39,727 nt of DNA from an uncultured Bacteroidales bacterium (GCA_900321005.1 ONUF01000016.1:1-39727); one strand, 5' to 3'; shown: positions 1 through 6,891, counted from the stretch's first letter. Program-made: numbers and translations. Notes: a model not told the origin generated them from the sequence alone.

Positions 1-249
1 GTCCTCGCCGAGTCCGTCGTCGGCAACCTCTGGCTGTGGAAGTACCACGGCGACCTCGAGGCGCCGGACCGCGCCCTGTCCACCTGGGCCTACATCCGCG
101 ACAACCTCGTGGACTTCGACAACGGAGAATGGTTCTGGGCCGTCGCCCCCGACGGCACTCCCGACAAGGACTCCCCGAAGGCCGGCTTCTGGAAATGCCC
201 CTACCACAACACGCGAATGTGTCTCCAAGTGCTGGAGCTCCTCTTTTAA
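1..249 (+). CDS. AGE-family sugar 2-epimerase, C-terminal fragment (contig edge)
   Basis: Frame 1 is open from the first base to TAA at 247-249 and encodes 82 residues. The end reads GEWFW...DGTP followed by KAGFWKCPYHNTRMCL, which matches the C-terminal end of the N-acylglucosamine 2-epimerase/cellobiose (mannobiose) 2-epimerase superfamily. These cytosolic alpha/alpha-barrel enzymes isomerise the reducing sugar of disaccharides or amino sugars. The conserved GEW and KCPYHN segments are seen directly; the substrate cannot be told from a fragment. Codons are almost all C- or G-ending and the GC content is far above the rest of the window. The last residues (LELLF) and the stop lie in sequence that also encodes the start of greA on the other strand, so this piece probably belongs to another genome joined in assembly. 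The true C-terminus is therefore uncertain. Confidence 0.8.
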   Translation, partial: VLAESVVGNLWLWKYHGDLEAPDRALSTWAYIRDNLVDFDNGEWFWAVAPDGTPDKDSPKAGFWKCPYHNTRMCLQVLELLF

Positions 250-250
250 T
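220..250. other. Probable chimeric assembly junction
   Basis: Left of this point the DNA is GC-rich and codes for a sugar epimerase on the plus strand. Right of it the DNA has the composition of the rest of the window and codes for the N-terminus of GreA on the minus strand. The ~21-24 bases around 223-246 are meaningful in both genes (epimerase LQVLELL, GreA KEELQHLE). Left of about 220 the GreA frame stays open but no longer resembles GreA. A short shared word joining two unrelated genomes is the simplest explanation; this is inference. Confidence 0.7.
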
Positions 251-288
251 TTTTGCAGACCTTCTTCGGTCATGTACGTTACTGCCAT
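223..288 (-). CDS. greA: Transcription elongation factor GreA, N-terminal fragment
   Basis: ATG at 288-286 starts a minus-strand reading that begins MAVTYMTEEGLQKLKEEL and continues QHLE, which is the start of the GreA N-terminal coiled coil in Bacteroidota. GreA binds in the RNA polymerase secondary channel and stimulates cleavage of backtracked transcripts. Only about 22 codons look genuine. Beyond base ~220 the frame remains open to the window edge but the translation loses all GreA character and the DNA becomes GC-rich, so the gene is cut by the presumed chimeric junction. It lies 31 nt downstream of a 35-aa ORF and probably shares its transcript. Confidence 0.75.
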
Positions 289-293
289 ATTGT

Positions 294-324
294 ATATCAA
301 TTTATCATTTCACCATTTATCAAT
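294..324. repeat. Imperfect short tandem repeat (7-8 bp units)
   Basis: The gap between the 35-aa ORF and greA is made of related TATCAAT / TATCATT / TCACCAT / TATCAAT words spaced 7-8 bp apart on the plus strand. It is the weakest member of the heptamer-repeat set seen across the window. Confidence 0.45.
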
Positions 325-427
325 ACTTACGAGTAAGTATCTCATTCGCGATGATAGCCTTGCGAACTTCTTCCGGATCCGTCAAATCGGGAACCTGTAT
401 GTCTGTATTTTTCGTTTCGTCAGTCAT
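320..427 (-). CDS. Small hypothetical protein (35 aa) upstream of greA
   Basis: ATG at 427-425 to TGA at 322-320 encodes an acidic, soluble 35-residue peptide beginning MTDETKNTDIQVPDLTDPEE and ending in NEILTRKY. There is no signal peptide or membrane segment. The pattern 'D(L)TDPEEVRKA(I)...EIL.RKY' reads like a real short protein, and its ending reminds me of other short Bacteroidales hypotheticals, but I cannot name a family. The start codon directly follows a run of seven T residues that closes a terminator-like hairpin in the leader, so expression may depend on read-through. It is likely co-transcribed with greA, 31 nt downstream. Confidence 0.55.
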   Translation of the reverse strand: MTDETKNTDIQVPDLTDPEEVRKAIIANEILTRKY

Positions 428-554
428 AAAAAAATAAGGCATCCGCCTCAAGGTTTTGTTGGCTTTTTCGCCTTTTTTCTAAAAACAATAGGAAACTTCA
501 CAGCCTCCTATTGCCATTAAACCTAAACCTTAACTATGAAAATTTATTTGTTTT
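428..554 (-). ncRNA. Structured mRNA leader with attenuator-like hairpins (upstream of the small ORF and greA)
   Basis: From the predicted start near 554 to the AUG at 427 the leader contains, in order: a hairpin at 513-486 (8 bp CAATAGGA/TCCTATTG, extendable by two G-U pairs) followed by five U; a GGC(GAAAA)AGCC hairpin at 472-461; and a hairpin at 449-436 (GAGGC GGAU GCCUU) followed by A and seven U that run straight into the AUG. The AAGGC beside the second hairpin could instead pair with GCCUU of the last, giving mutually exclusive folds. A 12-codon ORF (517-479, MAIGGCEVSYCF) spans the first hairpin exactly. This suggests transcription attenuation. I do not recognise the RNA family. Confidence 0.4.
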
Positions 555-560
555 CAAGTG

Positions 561-592
561 CAAAAGTACTGCTTTTATTTGAGATACGCAAA
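561..592 (-). promoter_or_regulatory. Bacteroidota-type promoter for the leader/small ORF/greA transcript
   Basis: On the minus strand TTTG (592-589), a 20-nt spacer and TACTTTTG (568-561) fit the Bacteroidota primary-sigma consensus TTTG-N~20-TAnnTTTG. The spacer and flanks closely resemble the antitoxin promoter at 33816-33847 (both read TTTGCGTAT at -33 and GCAGTAC before the -7 end). Confidence 0.7.
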
Positions 593-636
593 TTTTTGCA
601 CAAAAAAATGCAAAATATTTCTTTTTTTCTTTCTTT

Positions 637-1974
637 TTATGCTATTTTCCCCTTTAACGTAGCTGCTGAGGCCTCAACAATAGTTACTTGGACAAGATCG
701 CCGATCTTCTGATTGGTGCGCGGGAAGACTACCGTCTTGTACTGCTCGGTGCGGCCGAACATATCATCATGGCTGCGTTTGGAGAAGCCCTCCACCAGCA
801 CCTCGACGGTCTTGCCTATCTCGCGTTGGTTGGACTCCAGCGACAGCTGGTTCTGCAGCGCGATGATCTCGTTGAGACGTCTTACTTTCTCTTCCTCGGA
901 GATATTATCGGGCAGGTGCTTCTGCGCGTACGTACCCGGTCGCTCGGAGTACTTGAACATAAAGGCGGAGTCAAAACCCACCTCACGCATGAGGCTCAAG
1001 GTCTGAGCATGATCCTCCAGCGTCTCGTCATGGAAGCCGCAGAAGATATCTGTACTGATAGCCGCGGTAGGCAGGATACGACGAATGGCGGCGATACGCT
1101 CCAGATACCACTCGCGCGTATATTTGCGGTTCATCAACTTAAGAATATGATTCGATCCGGACTGCACCGCCAGATGGATGAACTTACAGAGGTTCTTATG
1201 GCGGCTAATGGCCTCTAAGGTCTTGTCACTCATGTCCTTCGGATGACTCGTTGTGAAGCGGATACGCATGTCCGGAACAGCGTCCGCGACAATCTCTAAC
1301 AGGTCCGCAAAATCCACCACCGAACCATCTTCGCGTACGTACTTATACGAGTTGACGTTCTGACCTAACAATGTCACCTCTTTATATCCGCGCGCTTGCA
1401 GATCGCGCACCTCGTTGAGGATAGACTCCACGTCACGACTGCGCTCGCGTCCACGGGTATAAGGTACCACACAATAGGAGCAGAAGTTATTACATCCGCG
1501 CATGATGGACACGAAGCCGCTGATAGACCGACCGATACGGGCCGGTATGATCTGTCGATAGGTCTCGGTGGTACTCAGTTCTACATTCATCGCTTTATGG
1601 CCTTGCTCGCACTGCGCAAGCAAGTTCGGAATATCGAGGTAGGCATCAGGACCCGCCACGAAGTCCACACCGAAGTCTTGAATCAACTCCTGGCCCATGC
1701 GCTCAGCCATGCAACCGATGACGCCGATGATCTTGTCCCGATTATCAATGTTCGATTTGCGATTATGGAGGTGGGCTTTGAGTTCGCGGAGGCGAGCTTC
1801 GACTTTCTGCTCGGCATTATCGCGGATGGAGCAGGTGTTGAGAAGGAGGATATCCGCCTCTTCCCAGCGCTCCGTCAGAACGGCATCCGTGGTCTGCATA
1901 ATCGCCGCCACGACCTCACTGTCCGCCACGTTCATTTGGCAGCCATAGGTCTCTATGTAGAATTTTTTTGTCAT
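637..1974 (-). CDS. miaB: tRNA-2-methylthio-N6-dimethylallyladenosine synthase MiaB
   Basis: MiaB is a radical-SAM methylthiotransferase that adds the 2-methylthio group to isopentenyl-A37 of tRNAs reading UNN codons. The 445-aa protein shows the full layout: an N-terminal UPF0004 domain with the three cluster cysteines (C12 in YGCQMN, C48 in LLNTCSIRD, C88 in GVIGCMAER), the radical-SAM motif CNNFCSYC (C161, C165, C168) followed by VPYTRGRERSR, the HLAVQSGS segment, and a C-terminal TRAM-like RNA-binding region. I chose ATG at 1974, giving MTKKFYIETYGCQMN; an in-frame TTG at 1983 is less likely. Residues ~69-80 (HNRKSNIDNRD) are an extra loop before IIGVIGC, encoded by a heptamer repeat at 1739-1766. 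It is divergent from the tRNA-Pro gene. No clear promoter of its own is visible. Confidence 0.95.
   Translation of the reverse strand: MTKKFYIETYGCQMNVADSEVVAAIMQTTDAVLTERWEEADILLLNTCSIRDNAEQKVEARLRELKAHLHNRKSNIDNRDKIIGVIGCMAERMGQELIQDFGVDFVAGPDAYLDIPNLLAQCEQGHKAMNVELSTTETYRQIIPARIGRSISGFVSIMRGCNNFCSYCVVPYTRGRERSRDVESILNEVRDLQARGYKEVTLLGQNVNSYKYVREDGSVVDFADLLEIVADAVPDMRIRFTTSHPKDMSDKTLEAISRHKNLCKFIHLAVQSGSNHILKLMNRKYTREWYLERIAAIRRILPTAAISTDIFCGFHDETLEDHAQTLSLMREVGFDSAFMFKYSERPGTYAQKHLPDNISEEEKVRRLNEIIALQNQLSLESNQREIGKTVEVLVEGFSKRSHDDMFGRTEQYKTVVFPRTNQKIGDLVQVTIVEASAATLKGKIA
1739..1766. repeat. Heptamer tandem repeat inside miaB (4 units)
   Basis: Four in-phase 7-bp units on the plus strand: CGATTAT, CAATGTT, CGATTTG, CGATTAT. 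They encode an extra loop (NRKSNIDNR) in MiaB just before the third cluster cysteine. Confidence 0.7.
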
Positions 1975-1998
1975 TTTCGTCAAAAAAAGCGCAATAAA

Positions 1999-2030
1999 TT
2001 TGCGTATATCATTTTTTTGTAGTAATTTTG
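1999..2030 (+). promoter_or_regulatory. Promoter of the tRNA-Pro gene
   Basis: TTTG (1999-2002), 20 nt, TAATTTTG (2023-2030) is an exact match to the Bacteroidota promoter pattern. The predicted start lies about 14 nt before the tRNA. A small hairpin (CGCTTT TGAA AAAGCG, 2035-2050) fills the leader. Confidence 0.75.
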
Positions 2031-2050
2031 CACCCGCTTTTGAAAAAGCG

Positions 2051-2124
2051 CGGGAAGTGGCGCAGCCCGGTAGCGCAACGGTCTGGGGGACCGGAGGTCG
2101 CGTGTTCGAATCACGTCTTCCCGA
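2051..2124 (+). tRNA. tRNA-Pro (anticodon GGG)
   Basis: A 74-nt cloverleaf: acceptor arm CGGGAAG/CTTCCCG (2051-2057 with 2117-2123), discriminator A2124, a D arm with GCGC/GCGC, an anticodon arm ACGGT/ACCGG (one mismatch at the top) with loop CTGGGGG giving anticodon GGG, and a T arm GCGTG-TTCGAAT-CACGT. The 3' CCA is not encoded. The anticodon decodes CCC and CCU. The gene has its own promoter and a strong terminator, so it is a monocistronic unit between the divergent miaB and the convergent porW-like gene. Confidence 0.95.
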
Positions 2125-2128
2125 CAGA

Positions 2129-2155
2129 GAACAGTTTCGACTGTTCTTTTTTTTT
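2129..2155 (+). terminator. Intrinsic terminator of tRNA-Pro
   Basis: A perfect 7-bp stem GAACAGT/ACTGTTC capped by a TTCG tetraloop, followed by nine T (2147-2155). The last two T of the tract are part of the stop codon (minus-strand TAA, 2156-2154) of the convergent porW-like gene. Confidence 0.9.
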
Positions 2156-4748
2156 ATTTAACCAGCGGGAGGTTCACTTCGGCGAGGGCTTGGATCACGA
2201 CGCCGACGAGGACGGGTTGCATATCGGTACTCTTTTGGATCATATCGACCCACCACTCCGCTTCGTCCATATCGGCGAATCCGCTCACGCGCAATGCGCA
2301 TCCTTCACCCAGTACCGGCATCTTCTGCAGGTCGAAATCACGAATGAGGAACTGCGAGAAGTTAAAGAGCGCCACCTGGTAGAGCAACTCATTGAGTGTT
2401 TCTTCGTCCGGTTTGGGCAAGCGCAAGAGCACGATGCTCGGTTGCTTGCGGTCTTCGCTCCACTGCTGTTCTTGCGCTTCCTCCTCCTGCGTCTCTTCCT
2501 CTATCTGTCCACGGCGGTCAGCCAACGAACCGGTGGATCCACCGGTCTGACTCTCCATACCCTGCCCCATCATCGCGAGCATGTCCTTCGCCATCGATCC
2601 TAATTCGGTCGTCGGATAGCGGTTGACGAGTTCCTTCAGTTCGGCTACAAAAGCCGTCTGTCCTTCGGTACGCGCCACCGAGACGGCGTTCAAGAAGAGG
2701 AAGCGGGGAGCAAGTGACCATTGGCCACTTGTGATTTGCGATTGGTGATTGGTGATTGTTGATTTTACCTCCGCATAGCGACCATGCTTATACGCATCGT
2801 AGACAGCGGCATAGAGCGAGTCCTGCTCGGCAAGCATCCGACGCATCTGCGCGATATATGCTTCGTCATGGCGCAAGGCGCGTAACCGGAGGTCTTCGAA
2901 GATGCCATCCAGCGAGGGGTGTCCTGTGAAGCGCTCTATGAGTTCGTGCAGCGTCTCTTCGGCCAGGAACTCCTCCTCCACCTTGTCGCGGTAGATATAA
3001 TAGAGCGCGATCATCGCTTCGCGCCACAGGCTGTCGCTCGCAGCGAAGTCTTGCGGCGTACGCGGTATCTGCTGGAGGTAATATTCGGGTTTGTGATTGT
3101 CGGTCTCAATGGGTGCGGGCCGCGGGATGGAATCCTGCGCCAGATTGAGGGTATCCGTGCCTTCGGCCATCATCTCTTCGGGGAAGGCGGACACGACTTG
3201 TTTGTTCTGCCGGCGCCAGTTATCTTCGAGCGGACGGTTGCCCCAGCGGCGACGCCACTCCTGCTGTCCGGTTCGTATCAGTTGCGGGTTATAGAAATAC
3301 CACTCGGCTTTCTGCGGTCCGCCGCCACCTAACATATTGGCGGTATTGACGCTGCGCGGTCCGCCGTTTTTTCTACCGGTCGCCACATCGCGCGCTTCCT
3401 GCGCCTGCTTGATAGAGTCCGCTTTCTCGGCTTCTATGAGGTCGGCAATGATCTTATCAACAATAGCGCGCTGCTCTTCTTCGGTCTTATGACTGAGAGC
3501 TTGCAACGAGTCCTGCAATTGGGCTTGGTTATACGCCAGCACCAGTTCGTCGAGCACTTCCGAGCGCTTCTGGATACGCGCATAATCGGGGTGCTCCATC
3601 GAGAGAATCGTTGCCGCTTCGCGGTAGCACGGTTGCGCCTTATCGTACGCGCGTTTCTCGTAATAGATATCGCCTGCGCGCACGAGTACCGCTGCCTTGG
3701 CCATACCGGCCTGGGTAGCTTCTTCGATGGCTTTCTCGTACATCTCCAGCGCCGCCGCCGTATCGTGCTGCGCCAAATAGATATTTCCCATCGAGCCGTA
3801 GAGTTGATCCAGACGGTCCTGATACTTGGACTGCTTGGTCATGGTGCGCAGTTTGCGGATGGCGTTCTTGCCGCCTAACTCCGCCATGCGTACACGCGCA
3901 TTGAAGTCCATCTCCGTAGGAGGTGCCAGACGCACAACGGTCTTATACGCATCGATGGCCTCGGATTTGTTGCCCTCCAACTCATACAACTGACCCAAGA
4001 CGTACGCAAAGCGAGGACGGTATATCTTACGCTTCTCGTAAGGGATAGCGATCTTGACGAAGGGTATGGCCTCATGATAATGTTCGCCCTTGAGCAGCAC
4101 ATCGGCTTTGACGGCCGAATAGAGGCGCGCGTGCTTCTTGGTGAGCGCATCGATATTGACGCGCTGCAGCATATCTTCTGCCTCGTACTGCCAGTCCATC
4201 TCAGCGTACGCACGCGCGATCCATAACTGGCATTGCGCGATCATGTCGGCATCGTTGGAGTAATGGTTGATAATATAGTTAAACGTACTGACAGCCCCGA
4301 GGAAGTCGCCTTTATGGAACTCCGCCTCGCCCAGACGAATCCACGCCAGTCCCATGTTGGCATTGAACTCTTCGGACTTGAGCCACAGTTTATATTTCGG
4401 ATCGTTCGCCTTTTTCGGGTCACGTTTCGGTTTTGCTTTGATAGAATGCAGCTTGATGCACTTACGGCACTTGTCGATGGTCTTATCCATCTGTGAAGCA
4501 CTGGCTTCCGCTGCTTTGTGGTTGGAAACAGGATAGAGGTTTAGGATTTGGGTATAGTCATCGGTATTGGCATCGCGTATGGCCTTCAGACCTTCATCGT
4601 ACGCGAGGTTACCGTTATAGAGGATGTTATATTTGACTTTCGTCTGATGGAACGACCGCGTCGCCCATGTATTTTTCTGGGTAGAGCATGAAGAAAGCAG
4701 CACGACCAGTGCTGAAATCCAAAATACTATGTGCTTCCCTCTAATCAT
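2154..4748 (-). CDS. porW: PorW/SprE-like TPR lipoprotein of the type IX secretion system
   Basis: An 864-aa lipoprotein. The signal peptide ends in the lipobox LLSSC (Cys21), followed by STQKNTWATRSFHQ and YNILYNGNLAYDEGL, the N-terminal signature of SprE (Flavobacterium) and PorW (Porphyromonas), outer-membrane-anchored T9SS components needed for cargo secretion and gliding. Several TPR-like helical repeats follow (for example GLAWIRLGEAEFHKGDFLGAVSTF, split here only for length, and the region near residues 250-380). A long charged/Gln-rich linker and a C-terminal helical domain come next. ATG at 4748 is used; it sits inside a heptamer repeat that also contains the tsaB stop. A Thr/Asn/Gln-rich stretch near residues 661-672 is encoded by a heptamer repeat at 2731-2765. 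It is the last gene of its operon, convergent with tRNA-Pro. Its presence fits the secreted-protein genes around it. Confidence 0.82.
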   Translation of the reverse strand: MIRGKHIVFWISALVVLLSSCSTQKNTWATRSFHQTKVKYNILYNGNLAYDEGLKAIRDANTDDYTQILNLYPVSNHKAAEASASQMDKTIDKCRKCIKLHSIKAKPKRDPKKANDPKYKLWLKSEEFNANMGLAWIRLGEAEFHKGDFLGAVSTFNYIINHYSNDADMIAQCQLWIARAYAEMDWQYEAEDMLQRVNIDALTKKHARLYSAVKADVLLKGEHYHEAIPFVKIAIPYEKRKIYRPRFAYVLGQLYELEGNKSEAIDAYKTVVRLAPPTEMDFNARVRMAELGGKNAIRKLRTMTKQSKYQDRLDQLYGSMGNIYLAQHDTAAALEMYEKAIEEATQAGMAKAAVLVRAGDIYYEKRAYDKAQPCYREAATILSMEHPDYARIQKRSEVLDELVLAYNQAQLQDSLQALSHKTEEEQRAIVDKIIADLIEAEKADSIKQAQEARDVATGRKNGGPRSVNTANMLGGGGPQKAEWYFYNPQLIRTGQQEWRRRWGNRPLEDNWRRQNKQVVSAFPEEMMAEGTDTLNLAQDSIPRPAPIETDNHKPEYYLQQIPRTPQDFAASDSLWREAMIALYYIYRDKVEEEFLAEETLHELIERFTGHPSLDGIFEDLRLRALRHDEAYIAQMRRMLAEQDSLYAAVYDAYKHGRYAEVKSTITNHQSQITSGQWSLAPRFLFLNAVSVARTEGQTAFVAELKELVNRYPTTELGSMAKDMLAMMGQGMESQTGGSTGSLADRRGQIEEETQEEEAQEQQWSEDRKQPSIVLLRLPKPDEETLNELLYQVALFNFSQFLIRDFDLQKMPVLGEGCALRVSGFADMDEAEWWVDMIQKSTDMQPVLVGVVIQALAEVNLPLVK
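2731..2765. repeat. Heptamer tandem repeat inside porW (5 units)
   Basis: Five in-phase 7-bp units on the plus strand: GTGATTT, GCGATTG, GTGATTG, GTGATTG, TTGATTT. They are read in frame as STITNHQSQIT in the PorW-like protein. Confidence 0.75.
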
Positions 4749-4766
4749 TACACATTACACATTACA
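4746..4766. repeat. Heptamer tandem repeat at the tsaB-porW junction (3 units)
   Basis: Three perfect copies of CATTACA (minus strand TGTAATG). Each minus-strand unit contains an overlapping TAATG. The first unit carries the tsaB stop codon and the last carries the porW start codon. Confidence 0.8.
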
Positions 4767-5454
4767 CGAGTCCTTTCACGTGACTCTGCGCGGCAATAAA
4801 TTCTTTCAAGTAGAAAGGTTCGTAATAGGCCAAATCTACCGATTTGGCATTGGTGATTTTTGATTGATGATTGATGATTTGCTCCGCTAACGCACCCATG
4901 TACTGCGCTTCGGGAACAATATCGGGGATATAGTGCCAATTGGGTTTGGTAAAGATCAGTGCACATTTGGCTGCTCCGTCGCCGAAGTAATAGACGTCTT
5001 CGTCTCCCTCGTACAGGCTGGCTTCATTCTCCACGACCACGGCTTTGGTCTCGCCATTGATCACCGTATAGACTTCCATTCGCCTTGCATCCAGCAAGGG
5101 AATGAGGATGGATGATGGCTGATTGATGATTGATGATTGCTGTCTTGCTGACTCTTTAAGCACCTCCAAAGTAGGGATGGGGATGAGGGGGATATTGAGT
5201 CCGTAGCACAGCCCTTTGGCGGTACTGGTTCCGATACGCAGGCCGGTATAGCTACCCGGTCCTTCGGACAGCGCTACCGCCTCTATAGAGAGGTCATGCT
5301 CCCGCGCGAACGAGAGCAATTCCTCTATATAGCGAGGTAGCAACCGGGCATGGTTGCTACCTTCACGGCATATACATTGGTTCATCGGCACGCCATCCTT
5401 GCAGATGGCGGCCGAACAAACCGATGTACTAGTTTCGATACATAGTATCGTCAT
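4762..5454 (-). CDS. tsaB: tRNA threonylcarbamoyladenosine biosynthesis protein TsaB
   Basis: A 230-aa ASKHA-fold protein that partners TsaD and TsaE in placing threonylcarbamoyl on A37 of ANN-decoding tRNAs. Visible family features: N-terminal MTILCIETSTSVCSAAI, then SNHARLLPRYIEELL, ALSEGPGSYTGLRIG, STAKGLCYGLNIPL and LLDARRMEVYT. The start at 5454 gives the canonical MTILCIETS; an upstream GTG/ATG extension is out of family. The gene begins 7 nt after the barrel-protein stop and ends 13 nt before porW, so it is in the same operon. Two segments absent from typical TsaB (QSSIINQPSS before the LLDAR motif and INHQSKITN near the C-terminus) are encoded by heptamer repeats at 5103-5144 and 4852-4879. 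Confidence 0.93.
   Translation of the reverse strand: MTILCIETSTSVCSAAICKDGVPMNQCICREGSNHARLLPRYIEELLSFAREHDLSIEAVALSEGPGSYTGLRIGTSTAKGLCYGLNIPLIPIPTLEVLKESARQQSSIINQPSSILIPLLDARRMEVYTVINGETKAVVVENEASLYEGDEDVYYFGDGAAKCALIFTKPNWHYIPDIVPEAQYMGALAEQIINHQSKITNAKSVDLAYYEPFYLKEFIAAQSHVKGLV
4852..4879. repeat. Heptamer tandem repeat inside tsaB, C-terminal (4 units)
   Basis: In-phase 7-bp units on the plus strand: GGTGATT, TTTGATT, GATGATT, GATGATT. They encode INHQSKIT in TsaB. Confidence 0.75.
5103..5144. repeat. Heptamer tandem repeat inside tsaB, middle (5-6 units)
   Basis: In-phase 7-bp units on the plus strand: TGAGGAT, GGATGAT, GGCTGAT, TGATGAT, TGATGAT, TGCTGTC. They encode QQSSIINQPSSIL just before the LLDAR motif of TsaB. 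Confidence 0.75.
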
Positions 5455-5461
5455 AAGCGTA

Positions 5462-6874
5462 TTAGAACAACTTATCCTCGCGAACTGCAGCTTTCTTCTT
5501 CGGCCAGTTGAAGTGGTAAGCCAACTTGATACCGGCGTCAAAGAAACCAACACGGCCTGCATAGGTGTCCGTAGCGGAGTGCACATCCAATTTAGCTACG
5601 CTACCGGAACCTGCGTTGCTCGGCGGGTTAGCGATATCCACCAAGGAAGCATACTTAGACGCATTCAGCACCGGACGGGAGTTATATACGCAGTAGTCTG
5701 CATATACACCCAGACCCAGCGAGTTACCGCTCTTAAGGAGCCACTCGTAACCGAGTTCTGCGGTCAGCATGATGTTGATCTTCATTTGCAGGTTATTGCC
5801 CTCCGTCGAAGCCTCACCGTTGTATTTACCGGTAACAGCATCGTCAATAAACGTTACACCGGTCAAATCGCTATACGCGGAGATGTGGGTGTTTGCTTGG
5901 TCAATAGTCTGCTTGAACGGAGTATATACCGGCAACATGAAGCGCGGACCTACGTTGAAGAAGAAACCGCAATCATGGATCAAGGAGAACATCAACGGGA
6001 TCTCGAGTTGAACCTGGTGGTCCACTTCTTTGATCTTCGGAGAAACCACGGTGTAGTCCAAGTCACCTCTTCTGAAGGAGTTGTTCACATTACCTACGAA
6101 GCTACCTTGTGCATAACCTACGCTCAGGCCTACGATAAGACCGAGGTCAACCGTGCGACCGTCTTTTGCCCAATAGTGAGCATACTGGAGATCGAGCAAT
6201 GCGTCGCCGCCGATACCCCACTTCGCATCAGAACCGGCTACGGCCTTGTGCAATTGGGAAGATACACCGCCGCGAACACCGATAGTGAAGCGGTGATAGT
6301 TATGCTTGAAGTTCTGCTGCGAGTGAATCGAGTCACCCTTAGCAGCCTCATGCTTAACGGTATCTGCAGGAACAACGGGCGCTGCCGGCTGCGGCTCTTC
6401 AGCCTTAGCCTCTTCTTCCTTAGCGGGCTCTGCAGGTTTTGCAGGTTCAGCTTTCTTAGCCTCTTCAGCCTTCTTAGCTTGCTCTGCAGCAGCGTTCGGG
6501 TTTTTGCCTTCCTTCACTGCCTGCTCGTAAGCCTTCTTCTGACCGGCTTGCTCTTTCTTAGCTTGCTCTGCTTTCTCTTCTGCATTGCCGTTTACCGGGA
6601 TCAAGCAGTCCTCGCACATCCACGAATAGATGTTCATCAACAGAACACCATCAGCGAAGCGCTTGGTACCTAACTGACGTACTGTATGTACTTTATCCCA
6701 TACCCAAACAGAAGGTGTCTCACCCGTGCAGTACTTTTGGCACTCACGCTTAATCATTACGGAGTCGCCGATTGCCACCTTAAACTCATGTTTCGGAGCT
6801 TGTGCTTCTTGAGCCGATACGGCCGTTGCACAAATCAGGGTGGCTGCAATTAAAATTGATTTAATAGTTTTCAT
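5462..6874 (-). CDS. Outer-membrane beta-barrel protein with N-terminal SH3-like domain
   Basis: A 470-aa protein with a signal peptide (MKTIKSILIAATLICATAVS-AQ). Residues ~30-95 (VAIGDSVMIKRECQKYCTGE, then WVWDKVHTVRQLG and DGVLLMNIYSW) resemble bacterial SH3-type cell-wall-binding domains of the 'GDxVxIK...YxTGxxxxxWV...HTV' pattern. They carry four cysteines (C45, C49, C87, C90). Residues ~97-180 form a charged EAK/PAP-rich linker, and ~190-470 are alternating beta strands of an outer-membrane barrel ending with a charged tail (EDKLF). The simplest reading is a barrel tethered to peptidoglycan from the periplasmic side; this is inference. It starts 17 nt after the 1694-aa gene behind an AGGAGG sequence and is followed by tsaB. 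I do not recognise a named family for the whole protein. Confidence 0.75.
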   Translation of the reverse strand: MKTIKSILIAATLICATAVSAQEAQAPKHEFKVAIGDSVMIKRECQKYCTGETPSVWVWDKVHTVRQLGTKRFADGVLLMNIYSWMCEDCLIPVNGNAEEKAEQAKKEQAGQKKAYEQAVKEGKNPNAAAEQAKKAEEAKKAEPAKPAEPAKEEEAKAEEPQPAAPVVPADTVKHEAAKGDSIHSQQNFKHNYHRFTIGVRGGVSSQLHKAVAGSDAKWGIGGDALLDLQYAHYWAKDGRTVDLGLIVGLSVGYAQGSFVGNVNNSFRRGDLDYTVVSPKIKEVDHQVQLEIPLMFSLIHDCGFFFNVGPRFMLPVYTPFKQTIDQANTHISAYSDLTGVTFIDDAVTGKYNGEASTEGNNLQMKINIMLTAELGYEWLLKSGNSLGLGVYADYCVYNSRPVLNASKYASLVDIANPPSNAGSGSVAKLDVHSATDTYAGRVGFFDAGIKLAYHFNWPKKKAAVREDKLF

Positions 6875-6887
6875 AGAGCTACCTCCT
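6875..6887 (-). promoter_or_regulatory. Strong Shine-Dalgarno before the barrel gene
   Basis: AGGAGG (6887-6882) lies 7 nt before ATG 6874, just after the stop of the 1694-aa gene. Such strong sites are uncommon in Bacteroidota. The spacing equals that before the two small peptides at 16603 and 27052. Confidence 0.6.
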
Positions 6888-6891
6888 ATTC

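Noticed and set aside
36-437. 133-aa plus-strand frame across the left junction
   Set aside because: It starts at GTG inside the epimerase frame and crosses two unrelated sequences; it is a by-product of the join.
1975-1983. TTG start extending MiaB by three residues
   Set aside because: ATG at 1974 gives the canonical start of the protein; the extension adds nothing recognisable.
5455-5586. 44-residue N-terminal extension of TsaB
   Set aside because: It is antisense-like sequence overlapping the end of the barrel gene; the family start MTILCIETS is at 5454.
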